Numbered from the stretch's first letter, positions 1 through 9,419 are shown. The stretch is 64,000 bases of DNA from Bacteroidota bacterium (GCA_963169455.1 CAUJDW010000103.1:1-64000); one strand, 5' to 3'. Numbers and translations are program-made. The notes: a model not told the origin generated them from the letters alone.

Positions 1-152
1 CCCGGCTGAAGAACAGCTAAAAGCTGGGCCATTAGAAAACGGGCCGCGGGGAATATCGGCTTTAGCACAAGGCTTTGGGGGGACAATTTAATCCTGAGAA
101 GGCTCAGTCGGGGCATTTTATTATCAAATTGGGAATCGCTGAATTACAACTA

Positions 153-213
153 AAAAGCCCTGTAAGCGATTGACTTACAGGGCTTTGTGATTTCTTGCGG
201 TCCGGACGGGACT
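153..213. repeat. att copy A: terminator hairpin plus tRNA-Asp 3' end
   Basis: Bases 197-213 are identical to the last 17 bases of the tRNA-Asp gene region at 56040-56056. Immediately left, 153-186 form a hairpin (arms around GCCCTGTAAG / CTTACAGGGC) that has the same layout as the hairpin beside the real tRNA. The homology to the tRNA stops at 213, so this is a displaced attachment site and not a tRNA gene. It marks the left border of the oldest island visible; the bases before it would be the right end of a further island or the original flank. Confidence 0.8.
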
Positions 214-269
214 CATTGTTCCAGGCATTAAGTATTTGATAATCTTTGTTTTGTGCGATCGGCTTTGGC

Positions 270-290
270 TTTTGGAAAATGTTTTGGAAA
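270..290. repeat. 12-bp-spaced direct repeat pair, possible integrase arm sites
   Basis: TTTTGGAAA occurs at 270-278 and again at 282-290. The position, about 57 bp inside att A, matches that of the TTGTACAA pair inside att B and the GTTTAACC pair inside att C. Role is inferred from this shared layout. Confidence 0.4.
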
Positions 291-323
291 AAATGAGAAG
301 CGGTGCATTTTAGCGGCAACTTT

Positions 324-800
324 TCAATCATCATCAACCACTTCCCAGTGGCCGCCCTTCGCCCCTCCAACCCTTTTGAGTAAGTTTTCCTGTTGTAATT
401 TTTGAAGGTTTCTTTCAATGGTGCGTTCGGTAACACCGATCTTTTGCGACAACTCAGGAATAGTGATGTAGCCATCCACTTTGATCAGAGCAAGAATTTT
501 CCCCGACGTTTTCCCCGACGTTTTCCCCGACATTTCCCCGGCCACCTTTCTGAATTCAATCCAAAAACCGGATTGATCATAAGAGAAACCCGGCGCCGGA
601 AGCCCCGCGTCTTCACATTCCCGGATGATTTTCAAGGTGCCCCTGCCCCAGGCTTCGATCAGGCCGGCCCTGAAGAATGCAGTGGCAATGTCCGGATTAT
701 AAGGTATTGAAGGATGCTCTTTGAGGAGGTCGGCCACCGTCCAGGTTTCCGGCAGTTGGCCGGCATTCCAGAAAGTGATCCGGTTACCTCCGAAAAGGAA
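324..800 (-). pseudogene. 3' fragment of a Schlafen/AlbA_2-type ATP-binding transcriptional regulator
   Basis: The minus-strand frame reads GNRITFWNAGQLPETW, then HPSIPYNPDIA and FFRAGLIEAWGRGT, a typical end of the C-terminal GHKL-like domain of AlbA_2 (Schlafen) proteins of the COG2865 type. It finishes with a winged-helix segment (ELSQKIGVTERTIERNL) after a short repeated linker (GKTSGKTSGK). Family members are usually 400-550 residues, so at least the whole AlbA_2 domain is missing. Homology stops near 800, where the opposite strand reads as an unrelated fragment (IVIEGRGLDYLEGRLYDN, ending at a TGA near 889), so the gene was cut by rearrangement. The frame stays open to 911 but the extra part does not look like the family. 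Confidence 0.7.
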
Positions 801-927
801 ATCGTGATCGAGGGCCGGGGCCTGGATTACCTGGAGGGCCGGCTGTATGATAATCAGGTGGTGTGGATCAGGGAAAGTATACTCTGAAGAAAGTGGTTTG
901 CGAAAAACCGGTTAATAAATAACTTTG

Positions 928-1116
928 CTATATGTTCCACCTTGATGAAGCCACGATCAAACGCCTGCGCTTTTACAGCGCACGAATAAAGACCGGCGGG
1001 TTTTATCAAGGTGACCGTTTTGTTGATGCTGCACATGCAGTTTAGCTCTCAGGATATCGCGGCAAGCTTAGGCATTGATGATGCTACGGTTTGCCGCATG
1101 CTTACGCTTGGTTGAT
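928..1116 (+). pseudogene. transposase N-terminal relic (winged HTH, IS630-like)
   Basis: One plus frame begins MFHLDEATIKRLRFY and stops at about 1044. A neighbouring frame continues with FSSQDIAASLGIDDATVCRM and stops at about 1115. The second part resembles the helix-turn-helix of IS630-type transposases, and the two parts join only with a frameshift. Nothing recognisable follows before the hydrolase gene. The bases 1117-1256 contain no gene I can support. The family call is weak because the segment is short. Confidence 0.35.
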
Positions 1117-1256
1117 CCCTCAATTTACGGAATTGGCTCCGGCCGGAGAAGCCGGAAGGGGAGTTTTTCCACAGTCTGACGGTCATCATACACGGCATGG
1201 CGGCGTTTAGCCGACATGGCCGATGTATGCAATGTTCGCTGCGGCCTTTTCTTTTA

Positions 1257-2189
1257 TCATTTTACCACGTTCGTTATAAACCTATCAATAGCTTCAAAAT
1301 AGCTTTCACTATGACTCCACATCGGAAAATGCGGTGCATTTGGCAAAATAACCAGTTCACTATTCTCAATCGCAGTGTCAAGAGATTTAAAATCATTAGG
1401 ATCAACAAAATCCATTTCTCCGCCAATAATTAGGGTAGGAACCTTGATAGCTTTTGCCTCATGTTCTAAACTCCACTTCTTTTGCTTAAAAAATTCAGTT
1501 TTCCACCTGTTTTTGTCAGTATTATAATGCCTTTCAAGTCTTGAAAAAACCTCAGGGATTGTATCCATCCCATAACGATAGATTTTTTTAAATCTTTCTT
1601 CCAGCTCTTCTCTTCGAGGTTTCCTGCCTAATTCCTTCTTTAGTTCCTTTTCTGTCTTTTTTGAAAGATCATATCTGTATCCAAAAGCACCATATGATGT
1701 GTAGGGACTATTTGACAATATTATACATTTCAAATTCTCCGGATATGTAGCTGCATAATGAACCGCCAATATTCCTCCCCAAGAATGCCCCAATAAAATT
1801 AATTCAGAAACATCCAGGCTTTTCCTAACGGTTTCGACCTCATCGACAAACCTGCCAATCTCCCATAAGTTTTCTAATTCAGAACTGTCTGAAAAATATG
1901 ATCCTAATTGATCATAAAAGTAAATGGTATATTTATTTGTATCTAAATGTGTAGGAAAGTTTTCAAAATATTCATGTGTTGCCCCCGGCCCCCCATGCAG
2001 TAATAAAATACTTGTTTCACCTATACCAATTTTTTGTGTCCAAACGCTATCCGTACCGACTATATTAATCATTTTCACTCCACGCGAATTTCTCTTTTGC
2101 ATAAAAATACTATCCTTTGGCACTTGGCTAATTACATAATGGGTAATTACTGTACAAAATGCAATAAACATGAATATCTTCCTTTTCAT
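1257..2189 (-). CDS. secreted alpha/beta hydrolase, proline iminopeptidase-like
   Basis: This 310-residue protein begins with a signal peptide (residues about 1-22, KIFMFIAFCTVITHYVIS). It has the alpha/beta-hydrolase layout of the S33 proline iminopeptidase group: HGGPG for the oxyanion hole at about 65-69, the nucleophile elbow GHSWGG at about 133-138, an acidic residue in GGEMDFVDP, and the final histidine in NAPHFPMW. It probably removes N-terminal proline or hydrolyses related amide or ester substrates outside the cytoplasm; the substrate cannot be read from sequence. The gene is markedly AT-richer than its neighbours, a sign of separate acquisition. It stands alone, with no operon partner on its strand within 70 bp. 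Confidence 0.82.
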   Translation of the reverse strand: MKRKIFMFIAFCTVITHYVISQVPKDSIFMQKRNSRGVKMINIVGTDSVWTQKIGIGETSILLLHGGPGATHEYFENFPTHLDTNKYTIYFYDQLGSYFSDSSELENLWEIGRFVDEVETVRKSLDVSELILLGHSWGGILAVHYAATYPENLKCIILSNSPYTSYGAFGYRYDLSKKTEKELKKELGRKPRREELEERFKKIYRYGMDTIPEVFSRLERHYNTDKNRWKTEFFKQKKWSLEHEAKAIKVPTLIIGGEMDFVDPNDFKSLDTAIENSELVILPNAPHFPMWSHSESYFEAIDRFITNVVK

Positions 2190-2268
2190 TTTTCTATTTT
2201 TTGGTTGCAGCGAAAGCCCGGGAATTGTATGGCGAAGATGTTATCTATCCGCTGGAAAAAATTCGCCT

Positions 2269-2931
2269 TTATTGCTTAACAAACCTCCTGGAAAAGTAGT
2301 GGCTTTTATCACGTAAACAAAGAAGGTATATACCATTGGGTAAATTTCCTATCGGTATAGTAATGATTGCTTTATTATCAACCACTTTAGACAGGGCTAA
2401 CTGGCCATACCCTGAAAAAATTTCAACCTTCAAAGTATTGCTGCCTTCTAATGAATTATTCGTTTTTATTGCCAGGTAAGATGAGGCTGGGTTTGTTAGT
2501 ATCTCTACAACTTCCAGATTAGCTGGTATTTTCTTTGTACTCGTAAAAGTAGAATCAGATAAATTGCCTGTCCATTTATAAAGGCCGCTATTATCGCTCA
2601 CGTTCACGGCTCCACCTCCAAATCCAATTGTTGGGGAGATGAACTGCATGCAATCCATCGATGGAGGATGGGAAATGGTTTCCCAACTCATACTCCCATC
2701 TGTTGTGAGGAGTAAATTGCTGGATTCAAAAAAACCATCGTTGACCGAATAGGTGTCTTCGGTTCCCGGAATATACTCAATAGCGGCTAATCTCGGTGAG
2801 GATGGGATGGGGATGGTGGCCCAGGTAGCTCCTCCATCGGTTGTTCTTGCCGCCTGGTTCGGCTGAAAAGTAGTCACAATACCATTGGCCGCATTTTCAA
2901 ATGCAATTGAAGAAAGTCCGGGAAAGCTGCT
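2269..2931 (-). pseudogene. 5'-truncated paralogue of the BNR-repeat T9SS protein
   Basis: The reading frame follows directly, in frame, after the stop codon of the upstream BNR gene (stop at 2932-2934). Its first codons read SSFPGLSSIAFENAANG, i.e. the middle of a repeat, with no convincing start before an internal Met about 20 codons in. It keeps BNR-like repeats (TTDGGATW, TTDGSMSW) and its own T9SS sorting domain (ILTNPASSYLAIKTN to the end RRFVKQ). It is best explained as the 3' half of a second tandem copy after an unequal deletion. It could still be translated by reinitiation, so loss of function is not certain. Confidence 0.6.
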
Positions 2932-4275
2932 TTAATTGGCTTTGACGATCTTTTTTGTAATAAACGTACCATCATCGAATAGCATTTCTAGCTGGTACAT
3001 ACCCACTTTGAGGTGCGCTAAATGGATTGGGGCCTGGTATGGGGTAATCTTTCCCGCTTGGATGAATTGGCCTGCGGTGGTATACAACCTGTAGTGCCCT
3101 TCTACCGGCTTGGGGATTTCAATGTTAAGGTTGTTTACAAATGGATTGGGGAAAACCTTGTAATCTCCATGAGGTTCAATTGCTGTTGTGTTGACAAAAA
3201 TGTCACCCTGCCATTTAAACATGGCATTCTGGCCTGAAGAGGTAACCTCCCCTCTGGAAGCCCAACCGACATTAGCTCCAATAAACTGGGTGGCTCCAAA
3301 TGCAATATTATTGGTTATGATTTCCCAATTCTGGCCAAAATTAGTAGAGTAGGCAGATACCTGATAAAAAGAAGAAGTATACCTGTCCGCTATGCCGATT
3401 AGTGCACCCTCGCTATCGGGGACAACCGTTAGGTTACTCACAGAAACGTCAGGGCTGGATGAGAGCTCTACCCATGTTTCTCCTCCATCATTAGTCTTAC
3501 TGAATTTGGTGAAAAAGGTACTGGTATTAATGGCTATACCGGTTAAGGTATCTTGAAATGCAACGGAAAGAACCCAGGCACTACTTCCAAGCGATGTGTT
3601 AAAAACTTCCCAGGTATGGCCTTTATCTTTACTTCTGAAAACTCTTCCTTTAGAGGTTCCGAACCACAGATGGCTTCCAATTACCTGGCAAGAATTATTT
3701 CCCGAACTAAGGATGGTAAATTCATCATTTTGAAAAGCCGGAATACTGCCTGCCGGCACCAGTTGCCAGGATTCTCCGCCATCCTGAGTAGTGGCCATAA
3801 ATTGCCTGTTTATGATCACAGCTTCCTGGCTGTTGAAAAACCGGATCCAGACCCCGGCAGCTATATTATGGAACTTCTCCTCCCAGTTTTCCCCGCCATC
3901 CTCGGTTTTGAATACGCCTCTGCCGTTCCCATTATTATAATCCTGGGTAGTGATGAATGCCGTGTATTCATCAAATGCGACGATGTCAAAACTTATCCTT
4001 CCCTGGGCTTCTTCAACGTCATAAACGGCCCAGTTCGCTCCCCCATCCGTTGTTTTGACCACTTTAATGATATGATTTTGAGGAATACCGTTGCCTGTGT
4101 TCTGGTTGAAGGCCACCCCCCATACGGTATGCTCATTGACAACCGAGATGCCGAATACGCCGTAGCCCGTTGGGAGTAGCCCCACAGCCTGCTCCTCCCA
4201 ACTCTGTGAAATCAGGTGATGCGGCAGGGATGTTATGAACCAAAGCAAGATTAAATAGGTAATGGGTGCTTTCAT
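2932..4275 (-). CDS. BNR/sialidase-fold beta-propeller protein with T9SS sorting domain
   Basis: I take the start at 4275 (MKAPITYLILLWF) because it places a signal peptide at the N-terminus; an upstream Met at 4332 is possible. The 447-residue protein carries repeated TTDGGANW, TEDGGENW, TQDGGESW, SKDKGHTW and TNDGGETW motifs, the Asp-box/YCF48-like repeats of a beta-propeller. The last roughly 75 residues (from YKVFPNPFVNNLNI to TKKIVKAN) are a T9SS type A sorting domain, so the protein should be exported across the outer membrane and attached or released. The ligand is unknown. A truncated second copy lies immediately downstream in the same frame. Confidence 0.8.
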   Translation of the reverse strand: MKAPITYLILLWFITSLPHHLISQSWEEQAVGLLPTGYGVFGISVVNEHTVWGVAFNQNTGNGIPQNHIIKVVKTTDGGANWAVYDVEEAQGRISFDIVAFDEYTAFITTQDYNNGNGRGVFKTEDGGENWEEKFHNIAAGVWIRFFNSQEAVIINRQFMATTQDGGESWQLVPAGSIPAFQNDEFTILSSGNNSCQVIGSHLWFGTSKGRVFRSKDKGHTWEVFNTSLGSSAWVLSVAFQDTLTGIAINTSTFFTKFSKTNDGGETWVELSSSPDVSVSNLTVVPDSEGALIGIADRYTSSFYQVSAYSTNFGQNWEIITNNIAFGATQFIGANVGWASRGEVTSSGQNAMFKWQGDIFVNTTAIEPHGDYKVFPNPFVNNLNIEIPKPVEGHYRLYTTAGQFIQAGKITPYQAPIHLAHLKVGMYQLEMLFDDGTFITKKIVKAN

Positions 4276-4510
4276 GGTATTTAATATTTTGGATTTGGAA
4301 ATCGATTTCATCTCTGTTTTCAGGCAGGCCATACTTTATACCTTTTCTCGAATACAGAAATATTCGTTTGTTCATTTCACAGTTGTGATAGCAAGTGATG
4401 AGATAAACTTCGGAGTAATGGCGGGAAATCTCCAGCACATATGTTCCAAAGGCTTGGACATATGTTCCAGTGGTCAAAAAGAGCTGTTAATCAGTGGATT
4501 GCAAAAAAAA
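4276..4510. other. gap between BNR gene and hybrid regulator, no gene seen
   Basis: This AT-rich spacer should hold the BNR gene promoter on the minus strand. Minus-strand readings across it overlap the BNR start region and have no recognisable content. I see no structured repeat. Confidence 0.5.
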
Positions 4511-7500
4511 TTATGGCGAGTTTTGCTGTTTGTATTCCCTGGGCGTGAGGCCAACTTCCTTTCTGAACATGCGTGTAAAATAGGCGGGGTCGCTAAAACC
4601 TACGTCATAAGCAATTTCGGAAACGGCCAGATCGGTACCCACGAGCAGCTCTTTGGCTTTTTGGTATCGGATAGCCCGTATGAATTGCGTAGTTGACATA
4701 TCGGCAAGGGCACCTAGCTTCCGGTGCACCTGGGTGCGGCTCATACCCATTTTTTTGCAGAGTACGGATACATCCAGTTCAGGGTCGGTGAGATGGGCTT
4801 CCACTACGTCGCGCAGCTTTTGCAAAAAGGCATCCTCCAGGGAATCGTCCATTTTCACAGTGTTATTCCAATCGGAAGGTGCTTTCTGGTATTTGGCCTT
4901 TAATCGCTTGCGCAGAGCGATCATCTGTTCAATGCGCACCTGTAGCTCATCCGCATTAAACGGCTTGGTCAGATAGGCATCTGCTCCTTGTTGCAGGCCA
5001 TCCATGCGTGATGCTTCATCCGCTTTTGCTGTGAGCAGCACTATCGGGATATGGCTGGTGCGTTCATCCGTTTTAAGCGTTCTGCACAGTTCGAATCCAT
5101 CCTTTTGGGGCATCATCACATCACTGATGATAAAATCGGGTACATCTTTAATGGCGCGCTCGATGCCTTCCTGCCCGTCCTGGGCGTAGAGGAGCCGGTA
5201 TTGTGATTCCAGGCAGCTAGCCAGGTAATAGGCTACCTCTTTGTTGTCTTCAACAATGAGCACGGCCAGGGCGCCCTTTTTGCCGCCTGTCAGGTCTTTA
5301 TCCTGGTCCCCTTTTGCCATGAAGGCTATTTTCTCTATCTCCGTGGGGGCGCCAGCCAATGGTGCTTTCCGGTGTATGTGCAGCAAAACGGTAAAGGTCG
5401 TTCCCTGTCCCGGTTGGCTTTCTACCTCAATATCCCCTTCCATAAGTTTGGCCAGCTCTTTGGCCAGGGCCAGGCCGATGCCCGTCCCTTCGGCCTGGCT
5501 GTTGGAGTTACCGGATTTAAAGAAGCGGTCGAAAATCAGGGCTTGCTCAGTTTCCGGGATGCCAATACCATTGTCTTTTACCTGGATGATAAACTGTTCT
5601 CCTACCTGTCGGCTAGACAATTCTACCATCCCACCGATTGGAGTAAATTTGATGGCGTTTGACAAGAGGTTGGAAGTAATCTTATCCAGTTTTTCCGCAT
5701 CAAAATCCATCACCAGGCCCGGCTGTTCATGAGCCTGCCGAATCGTAATATTTTTATCATCAGCCAGAGAGTGAAAGGATTCCGCCAGGTAGCTCAGGTA
5801 GGGCACAATGGGGCCTTGCTGCCATTTTGGGATGAGCTTTCCGGCATCCAGGCTGGCAAGGCTGAGCATTTGATTGACGAGCCCGAGCAGTTGCTGGCCA
5901 TTGCGCTTCACGAGTTTTATTGACTGTTTGAAGCTGTTACTGTCTCTTAGGTCAAAAAGCTGCAGGGCCCGCTCGGCCATTCCCAGAATAACGGTTAGCG
6001 GCGTCCGGAATTCATGGGTGATGTTGGTGTACAACTGGGACTTGAAATCGTCGAGTTCTCTCAGGCGGACGGCTTCCTGCTTTTCCAGTTGGCGGTTGAG
6101 TTGAAAGCGATAAAAGCCGTAGAATAGGGCTATTAAGGCCAGTACATACAAGCTATAGGCCAGTGTGCTCCGATACCAGGGGGGGATGACCATGATCTCA
6201 AGCGTGGCACCTTCTTCATTCCAAATGCCATCATTATTGGAACCTTTTACCCGGAAGGTGTAGGTGCCGGGCGACAAGTTGGTATAGGTAACTTCCCGTC
6301 GATTACCCACGTACTGCCAGTCTTCATCAAAGCCTTCCAATTTATAGGCGTATTCATTCTCCTCTGCATCGAGATAATTGAGCGCTGCATATTTCAGGGT
6401 AATGACGTTTTGGCTATAGCGTAATCTGATGGATTTGGTGATATGTATCGGTTTTGACAAGATAGAGTCCGGGCCACCAGGCCAGACCGGGTGGTTAAAA
6501 AGCTCCAGGTGGGTGATGTATACCGGAGGAATATTATTATTGATGGGAATGCTATCAGGGTGAAAAACGGTAAGGCTCGAATTGTCACTTAAATAGATCC
6601 AACCATTTTGATCCGAAATAATGGACCCTCCCTGCCAGTTTTCTGCCTTTAGGCCATCGAATACAGAGTAAGTCGCTGCGAGATTTAAATTTGAATCGAG
6701 CTTGGCCAGCCTTCCTTTGTCCATAATTATCCAAAGGTTTCCTTTTTCATCCTCTATTTTATCTAAAATATCACCAGGAAGGCCAGAGGTGGTTTGTTTG
6801 AAGGACGATGTGGTTTCATCATATTCGAAAATGGAGTGGCTAATGGTAACCAGAATATCTCCATTTTTTCTCTGGAAAAGATATCCATTATTCAGATTGG
6901 CTGTTTTCAAAGGGTCATTAGGGTCAAAATAAAATTGTTTGTAGGATTGATCATTCCAATCGTATCTGAAAACCCCCATGAAATTAGTGGCGACCCAAAG
7001 TAGCCTCTTCTCCTTGTCGAAGACGCCCATGTACCCCAGCTCGTGTCTGCCACCGTAATCAAAATAAGTGATGCTGTCCGTAGTGGCTTCGAGTTTTACC
7101 AATTGGGGAAATCGATAGTCGACAAAGTAAATGTTCTCCTGTTTATCTTCAAAAAACATATAGGATTCGCGAATAGCTGACTTGGGGAGGTTGTCAAAGC
7201 CGGCAAATTCATGAAGTGGCTGTAACCGATCCTGTTCAGGTTGATATCTGTACCAGACGGCCGGCCAGCTCGAGGTAGAATATTCATTAATCCAAATATT
7301 TCCTCGCTGGTCTGTGAAGAAATTATTAATGTTGCTTGCATCCAGGGGGGCTAAAGCGGGATACTTCAAACTGCTTTTAATAATCCTCTTTCCCCGTTTA
7401 TCAAATAAATAGATACCATTATCCATTCCAATTAGCAGGCCATCATCGTTAATCAGAGTTATCGGTTGCGAGTCTACTACGTCCCGTTCTTTAACCCCTT

Positions 7501-8626
7501 CAAGGAGGTTCTCAAAGCTGAAATAAGAAAATGGATTCTTCTGTGTGGGCAGCATGCAAAGGCCACCTGAAGTTGCGGCCCAATAATTGCCATCTTTCCC
7601 TAAAATGATACCGTACACGATATGGCCTGGCAAAGCGAATGGATCCTCCTTATCATATGGATAAAAAACTATGGTATCCTTTTCAATGGGGAAATAGTGT
7701 AACCCGACACCATCTTCCAATGCCCATATTCCACCATCCGGAGTTTCCCAAATTTCTGACAAAAACTGATATCCCAACAAGTAGGGGTTGTCCCAGGTAA
7801 ACCACGTTTGATATTTATCGGTACTCAGGTTACGTTTAACAATACCCTTTGAAGAATTGATTTCCCAAACGTAATCACCTCTACCTCCTGAGACCCTGTA
7901 TCCAGTAGCCGGGGCAACAGGTGGCATTAGTGAAACTTCTTCCGTAGCCTTATGGATCTTTTTATACTGTGAATAAGTGCCATATTTGACATGAAAAACA
8001 AAATATTCTTTACCTCCGTCGCACCAGGGGCGGATGTAGGTGGCTTTTTCGTCAAAATATACTTGTTCGAAAGTGCCAAGAGTTGGCCGAAAGCGAAATA
8101 AGCTCTTGAATGTAGTAGCCCAAATCTGCCCATCCCGGTCGCACATTACTCCAGAAATAAGGCTATTACTATTGTCCGTCTCCGAGGGGATAAAATCATG
8201 ATAATAGTCTGTGGAATAATTAGAGGGATTAAAACGGAGAATGCCGCCAGAACCAAGGGCGAACCAGATGGCGCCCTCATTATCCATTGTAGTTGTACTG
8301 TTTTGGTTTAGATTGGCAAGGATATCATCGTGGTAGCCATACCGGACCTGAATTTTTTCAAACTCAACCCCATTGTATCGAAACAACTTCCCATTTATGT
8401 TCACGCCCCAAATAAATCCCAGTTTATCCTGAAAAACCTTAACGAAGTAGTTGTCCATGGAAAATTGGGATCCATCAGCTGCAGTTATTCGGTGAAAACG
8501 GCTGGGGTAGCTATTCCCCTGTCCGGATGCCGGCGCAGCCAAAGCCAATAGGGCGGCAAAGAAGAACAACTGGACTACAACCACAAGGCTGGAGTACGGG
8601 CTTTTAGGGGTCATTTTAGGTGTCAT
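4511..8626 (-). CDS. hybrid two-component system sensor histidine kinase/response regulator (HTCS), AraC output
   Basis: This 1371-residue protein joins all parts of a two-component system. After a signal peptide (about 10-35) comes a long periplasmic region of two-component-regulator propeller repeats, then a Y_Y_Y domain at about 740-800, one membrane helix at about 815-840, HisKA with HEFRTP at about 870, a HATPase domain (NAIKFTP, DNGIGIPE, GTGIGLAL), a receiver with SDVMMPQKDG at about 1170, and an AraC-type HTH pair ending near 1368. HTCS proteins sense oligosaccharides or other ligands in the periplasm and control nearby genes. No polysaccharide-utilisation locus or SusCD pair lies in this window, so the target is unknown; the BNR/T9SS genes just downstream on the same strand are candidates. 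Length and domain order are normal for the family. Confidence 0.93.
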   Translation of the reverse strand: MTPKMTPKSPYSSLVVVVQLFFFAALLALAAPASGQGNSYPSRFHRITAADGSQFSMDNYFVKVFQDKLGFIWGVNINGKLFRYNGVEFEKIQVRYGYHDDILANLNQNSTTTMDNEGAIWFALGSGGILRFNPSNYSTDYYHDFIPSETDNSNSLISGVMCDRDGQIWATTFKSLFRFRPTLGTFEQVYFDEKATYIRPWCDGGKEYFVFHVKYGTYSQYKKIHKATEEVSLMPPVAPATGYRVSGGRGDYVWEINSSKGIVKRNLSTDKYQTWFTWDNPYLLGYQFLSEIWETPDGGIWALEDGVGLHYFPIEKDTIVFYPYDKEDPFALPGHIVYGIILGKDGNYWAATSGGLCMLPTQKNPFSYFSFENLLEGVKERDVVDSQPITLINDDGLLIGMDNGIYLFDKRGKRIIKSSLKYPALAPLDASNINNFFTDQRGNIWINEYSTSSWPAVWYRYQPEQDRLQPLHEFAGFDNLPKSAIRESYMFFEDKQENIYFVDYRFPQLVKLEATTDSITYFDYGGRHELGYMGVFDKEKRLLWVATNFMGVFRYDWNDQSYKQFYFDPNDPLKTANLNNGYLFQRKNGDILVTISHSIFEYDETTSSFKQTTSGLPGDILDKIEDEKGNLWIIMDKGRLAKLDSNLNLAATYSVFDGLKAENWQGGSIISDQNGWIYLSDNSSLTVFHPDSIPINNNIPPVYITHLELFNHPVWPGGPDSILSKPIHITKSIRLRYSQNVITLKYAALNYLDAEENEYAYKLEGFDEDWQYVGNRREVTYTNLSPGTYTFRVKGSNNDGIWNEEGATLEIMVIPPWYRSTLAYSLYVLALIALFYGFYRFQLNRQLEKQEAVRLRELDDFKSQLYTNITHEFRTPLTVILGMAERALQLFDLRDSNSFKQSIKLVKRNGQQLLGLVNQMLSLASLDAGKLIPKWQQGPIVPYLSYLAESFHSLADDKNITIRQAHEQPGLVMDFDAEKLDKITSNLLSNAIKFTPIGGMVELSSRQVGEQFIIQVKDNGIGIPETEQALIFDRFFKSGNSNSQAEGTGIGLALAKELAKLMEGDIEVESQPGQGTTFTVLLHIHRKAPLAGAPTEIEKIAFMAKGDQDKDLTGGKKGALAVLIVEDNKEVAYYLASCLESQYRLLYAQDGQEGIERAIKDVPDFIISDVMMPQKDGFELCRTLKTDERTSHIPIVLLTAKADEASRMDGLQQGADAYLTKPFNADELQVRIEQMIALRKRLKAKYQKAPSDWNNTVKMDDSLEDAFLQKLRDVVEAHLTDPELDVSVLCKKMGMSRTQVHRKLGALADMSTTQFIRAIRYQKAKELLVGTDLAVSEIAYDVGFSDPAYFTRMFRKEVGLTPREYKQQNSP

Positions 8627-8706
8627 TTGTTATACTATCACTTCTCCCGGAACTGCGGATAAAGCTGGAGAGTCTATGAAAATTTGCTAACAAAATAAGG
8701 AATTTT

Positions 8707-8795
8707 AGCGGCAACGGTTTCCTTGCCAGCAAAAATATGGCCTGAGCCTTTCCGGATTGTTATAAATTTCAATGTCCGGATTAAATGGAATGGAG
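8707..8795 (-). pseudogene. short relic of an AlbA_2-type regulator 3' end
   Basis: The minus strand reads SIPFNPDIEIYNNPERL, whose first eight residues match the SIPYNPDIA motif of the fragment at 324-800. It ends in the same post-gene sequence, GTTGCCGCTAAAAT, that follows that fragment near 305-318. A large internal deletion would explain the direct jump from motif to tail. It is short, so this rests on those two local matches. Confidence 0.35.
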
Positions 8796-8933
8796 GTTAT
8801 CCGTGGCCTTAGCCCCAAAGCAGGCGGCAGCCTGGCCCAAAGTTTTGTGGATGCTGGGATCTTGAAAGAATTCACCGGCCAGAGCCGGAACCGGGTCTTT
8901 GTATTTGAGGAATATTTGGGGTCGTTTGAGTGA
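8790..8933 (+). pseudogene. C-terminal fragment of a Fic-family protein
   Basis: The plus frame ends with FVDAGILKEFTGQSRN then RVFVFEEYL, which matches the end of Fic/DOC-family proteins (winged-helix tail, ILKE-TG-RNR-FVFEEYL). The catalytic HPFxxGNGR region is absent upstream, so only the last 40-odd residues remain. It adjoins the AlbA_2 relic, and the two overlap slightly on opposite strands at a recombination joint. Confidence 0.5.
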
Positions 8934-9200
8934 TTGAGCGGATCAGGAGGGCAACGTTTTAAATATTGCTACCATGTCGGCCGGGAATCATTGCTGCAGT
9001 TTTGGATACCGGGGAAGGATTGGTGAGGCGAGTTGCCAGAAAGGAAAGCCTTATAAATGGCGGAGCTCCGTGCAGCGAAATGTTGGAAGGAACTCCGCGG
9101 GGGGGGGATTTTGTACAAATATGGTACGAAAACCAACTACCCAAAAATATGTTTCCAGCTGATAATCAAGGGTTTGTGAAAAATAAATTAAACAAAAAAC
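8934..9200. other. right-end sequence of the older island, no gene
   Basis: No coding region is convincing. The last 110 bases share an ordered pattern with 11705-11815: a G-run, TTGTACAA or TGTACAA, CAAAAATNTG, CTGATAATCAAGG, AAAATAAATTAAA, then the terminator hairpin and att core. The same order twice suggests the conserved right end of related islands. Confidence 0.5.
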
Positions 9201-9256
9201 ACCCTGTAAGATATTGACTTACAGGGCGTTATGGTTAATTCGGCCCGGACGGGACT
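9200..9256. repeat. att copy B: terminator hairpin plus degenerate tRNA-Asp 3' end
   Basis: A hairpin (ACCCTGTAAG / CTTACAGGGC) at 9201-9227 precedes CGGCCCGGACGGGACT at 9241-9256, which differs from the tRNA 3' end by one base (C for T). The change suggests that this site no longer experiences selection as a tRNA end. Confidence 0.75.
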
Positions 9257-9314
9257 CCGAATTTTAGCCAGAAAAACATTGATTATCAATGGCTTGGGTG
9301 GACAAAGCTCGAAG

Positions 9315-9334
9315 TTGTACAACAGATTGTACAA
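9315..9334. repeat. TTGTACAA pair, possible integrase arm sites
   Basis: Two copies of the palindrome TTGTACAA start 12 bp apart, 59 bp inside att B. TGTACAA also occurs near the right ends of this block (about 11721) and of the previous one (about 9112). The palindrome ATTGATTATCAAT at about 9278-9290 lies between att core and these repeats, and a near copy lies in the same place inside att C. Confidence 0.45.
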
Positions 9335-9419
9335 AAAATAGAGGTGGGGGGAAAGAACTGCTTCTAGCAGCCTTTTGCCTGGTAGCTTTTGAACTTTTAG
9401 AGGGGTTTCACTGAAAAAA

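Larger units (their letters stand above)
197..9256. mobile_element. older tRNA-Asp island remnant (att A to att B)
   Basis: The block is bounded by two att-like copies of the tRNA-Asp 3' end. It contains a hydrolase, BNR/T9SS proteins, a hybrid two-component regulator and several gene fragments. No integrase survives. A pair of direct repeats TTTTGGAAA at 270-278 and 282-290 (12-bp spacing) lies just inside the left border, where arm-type integrase sites sit in the other blocks. The core of att B carries a substitution, and broken genes cluster at both ends, both consistent with age. Inference: an immobile relic of an earlier integration. Confidence 0.55.

Noticed and set aside
4133-4477. 114-residue minus frame at the BNR gene start
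   Set aside because: It overlaps the BNR signal region in another frame and has no signal, motif or plausible start context.
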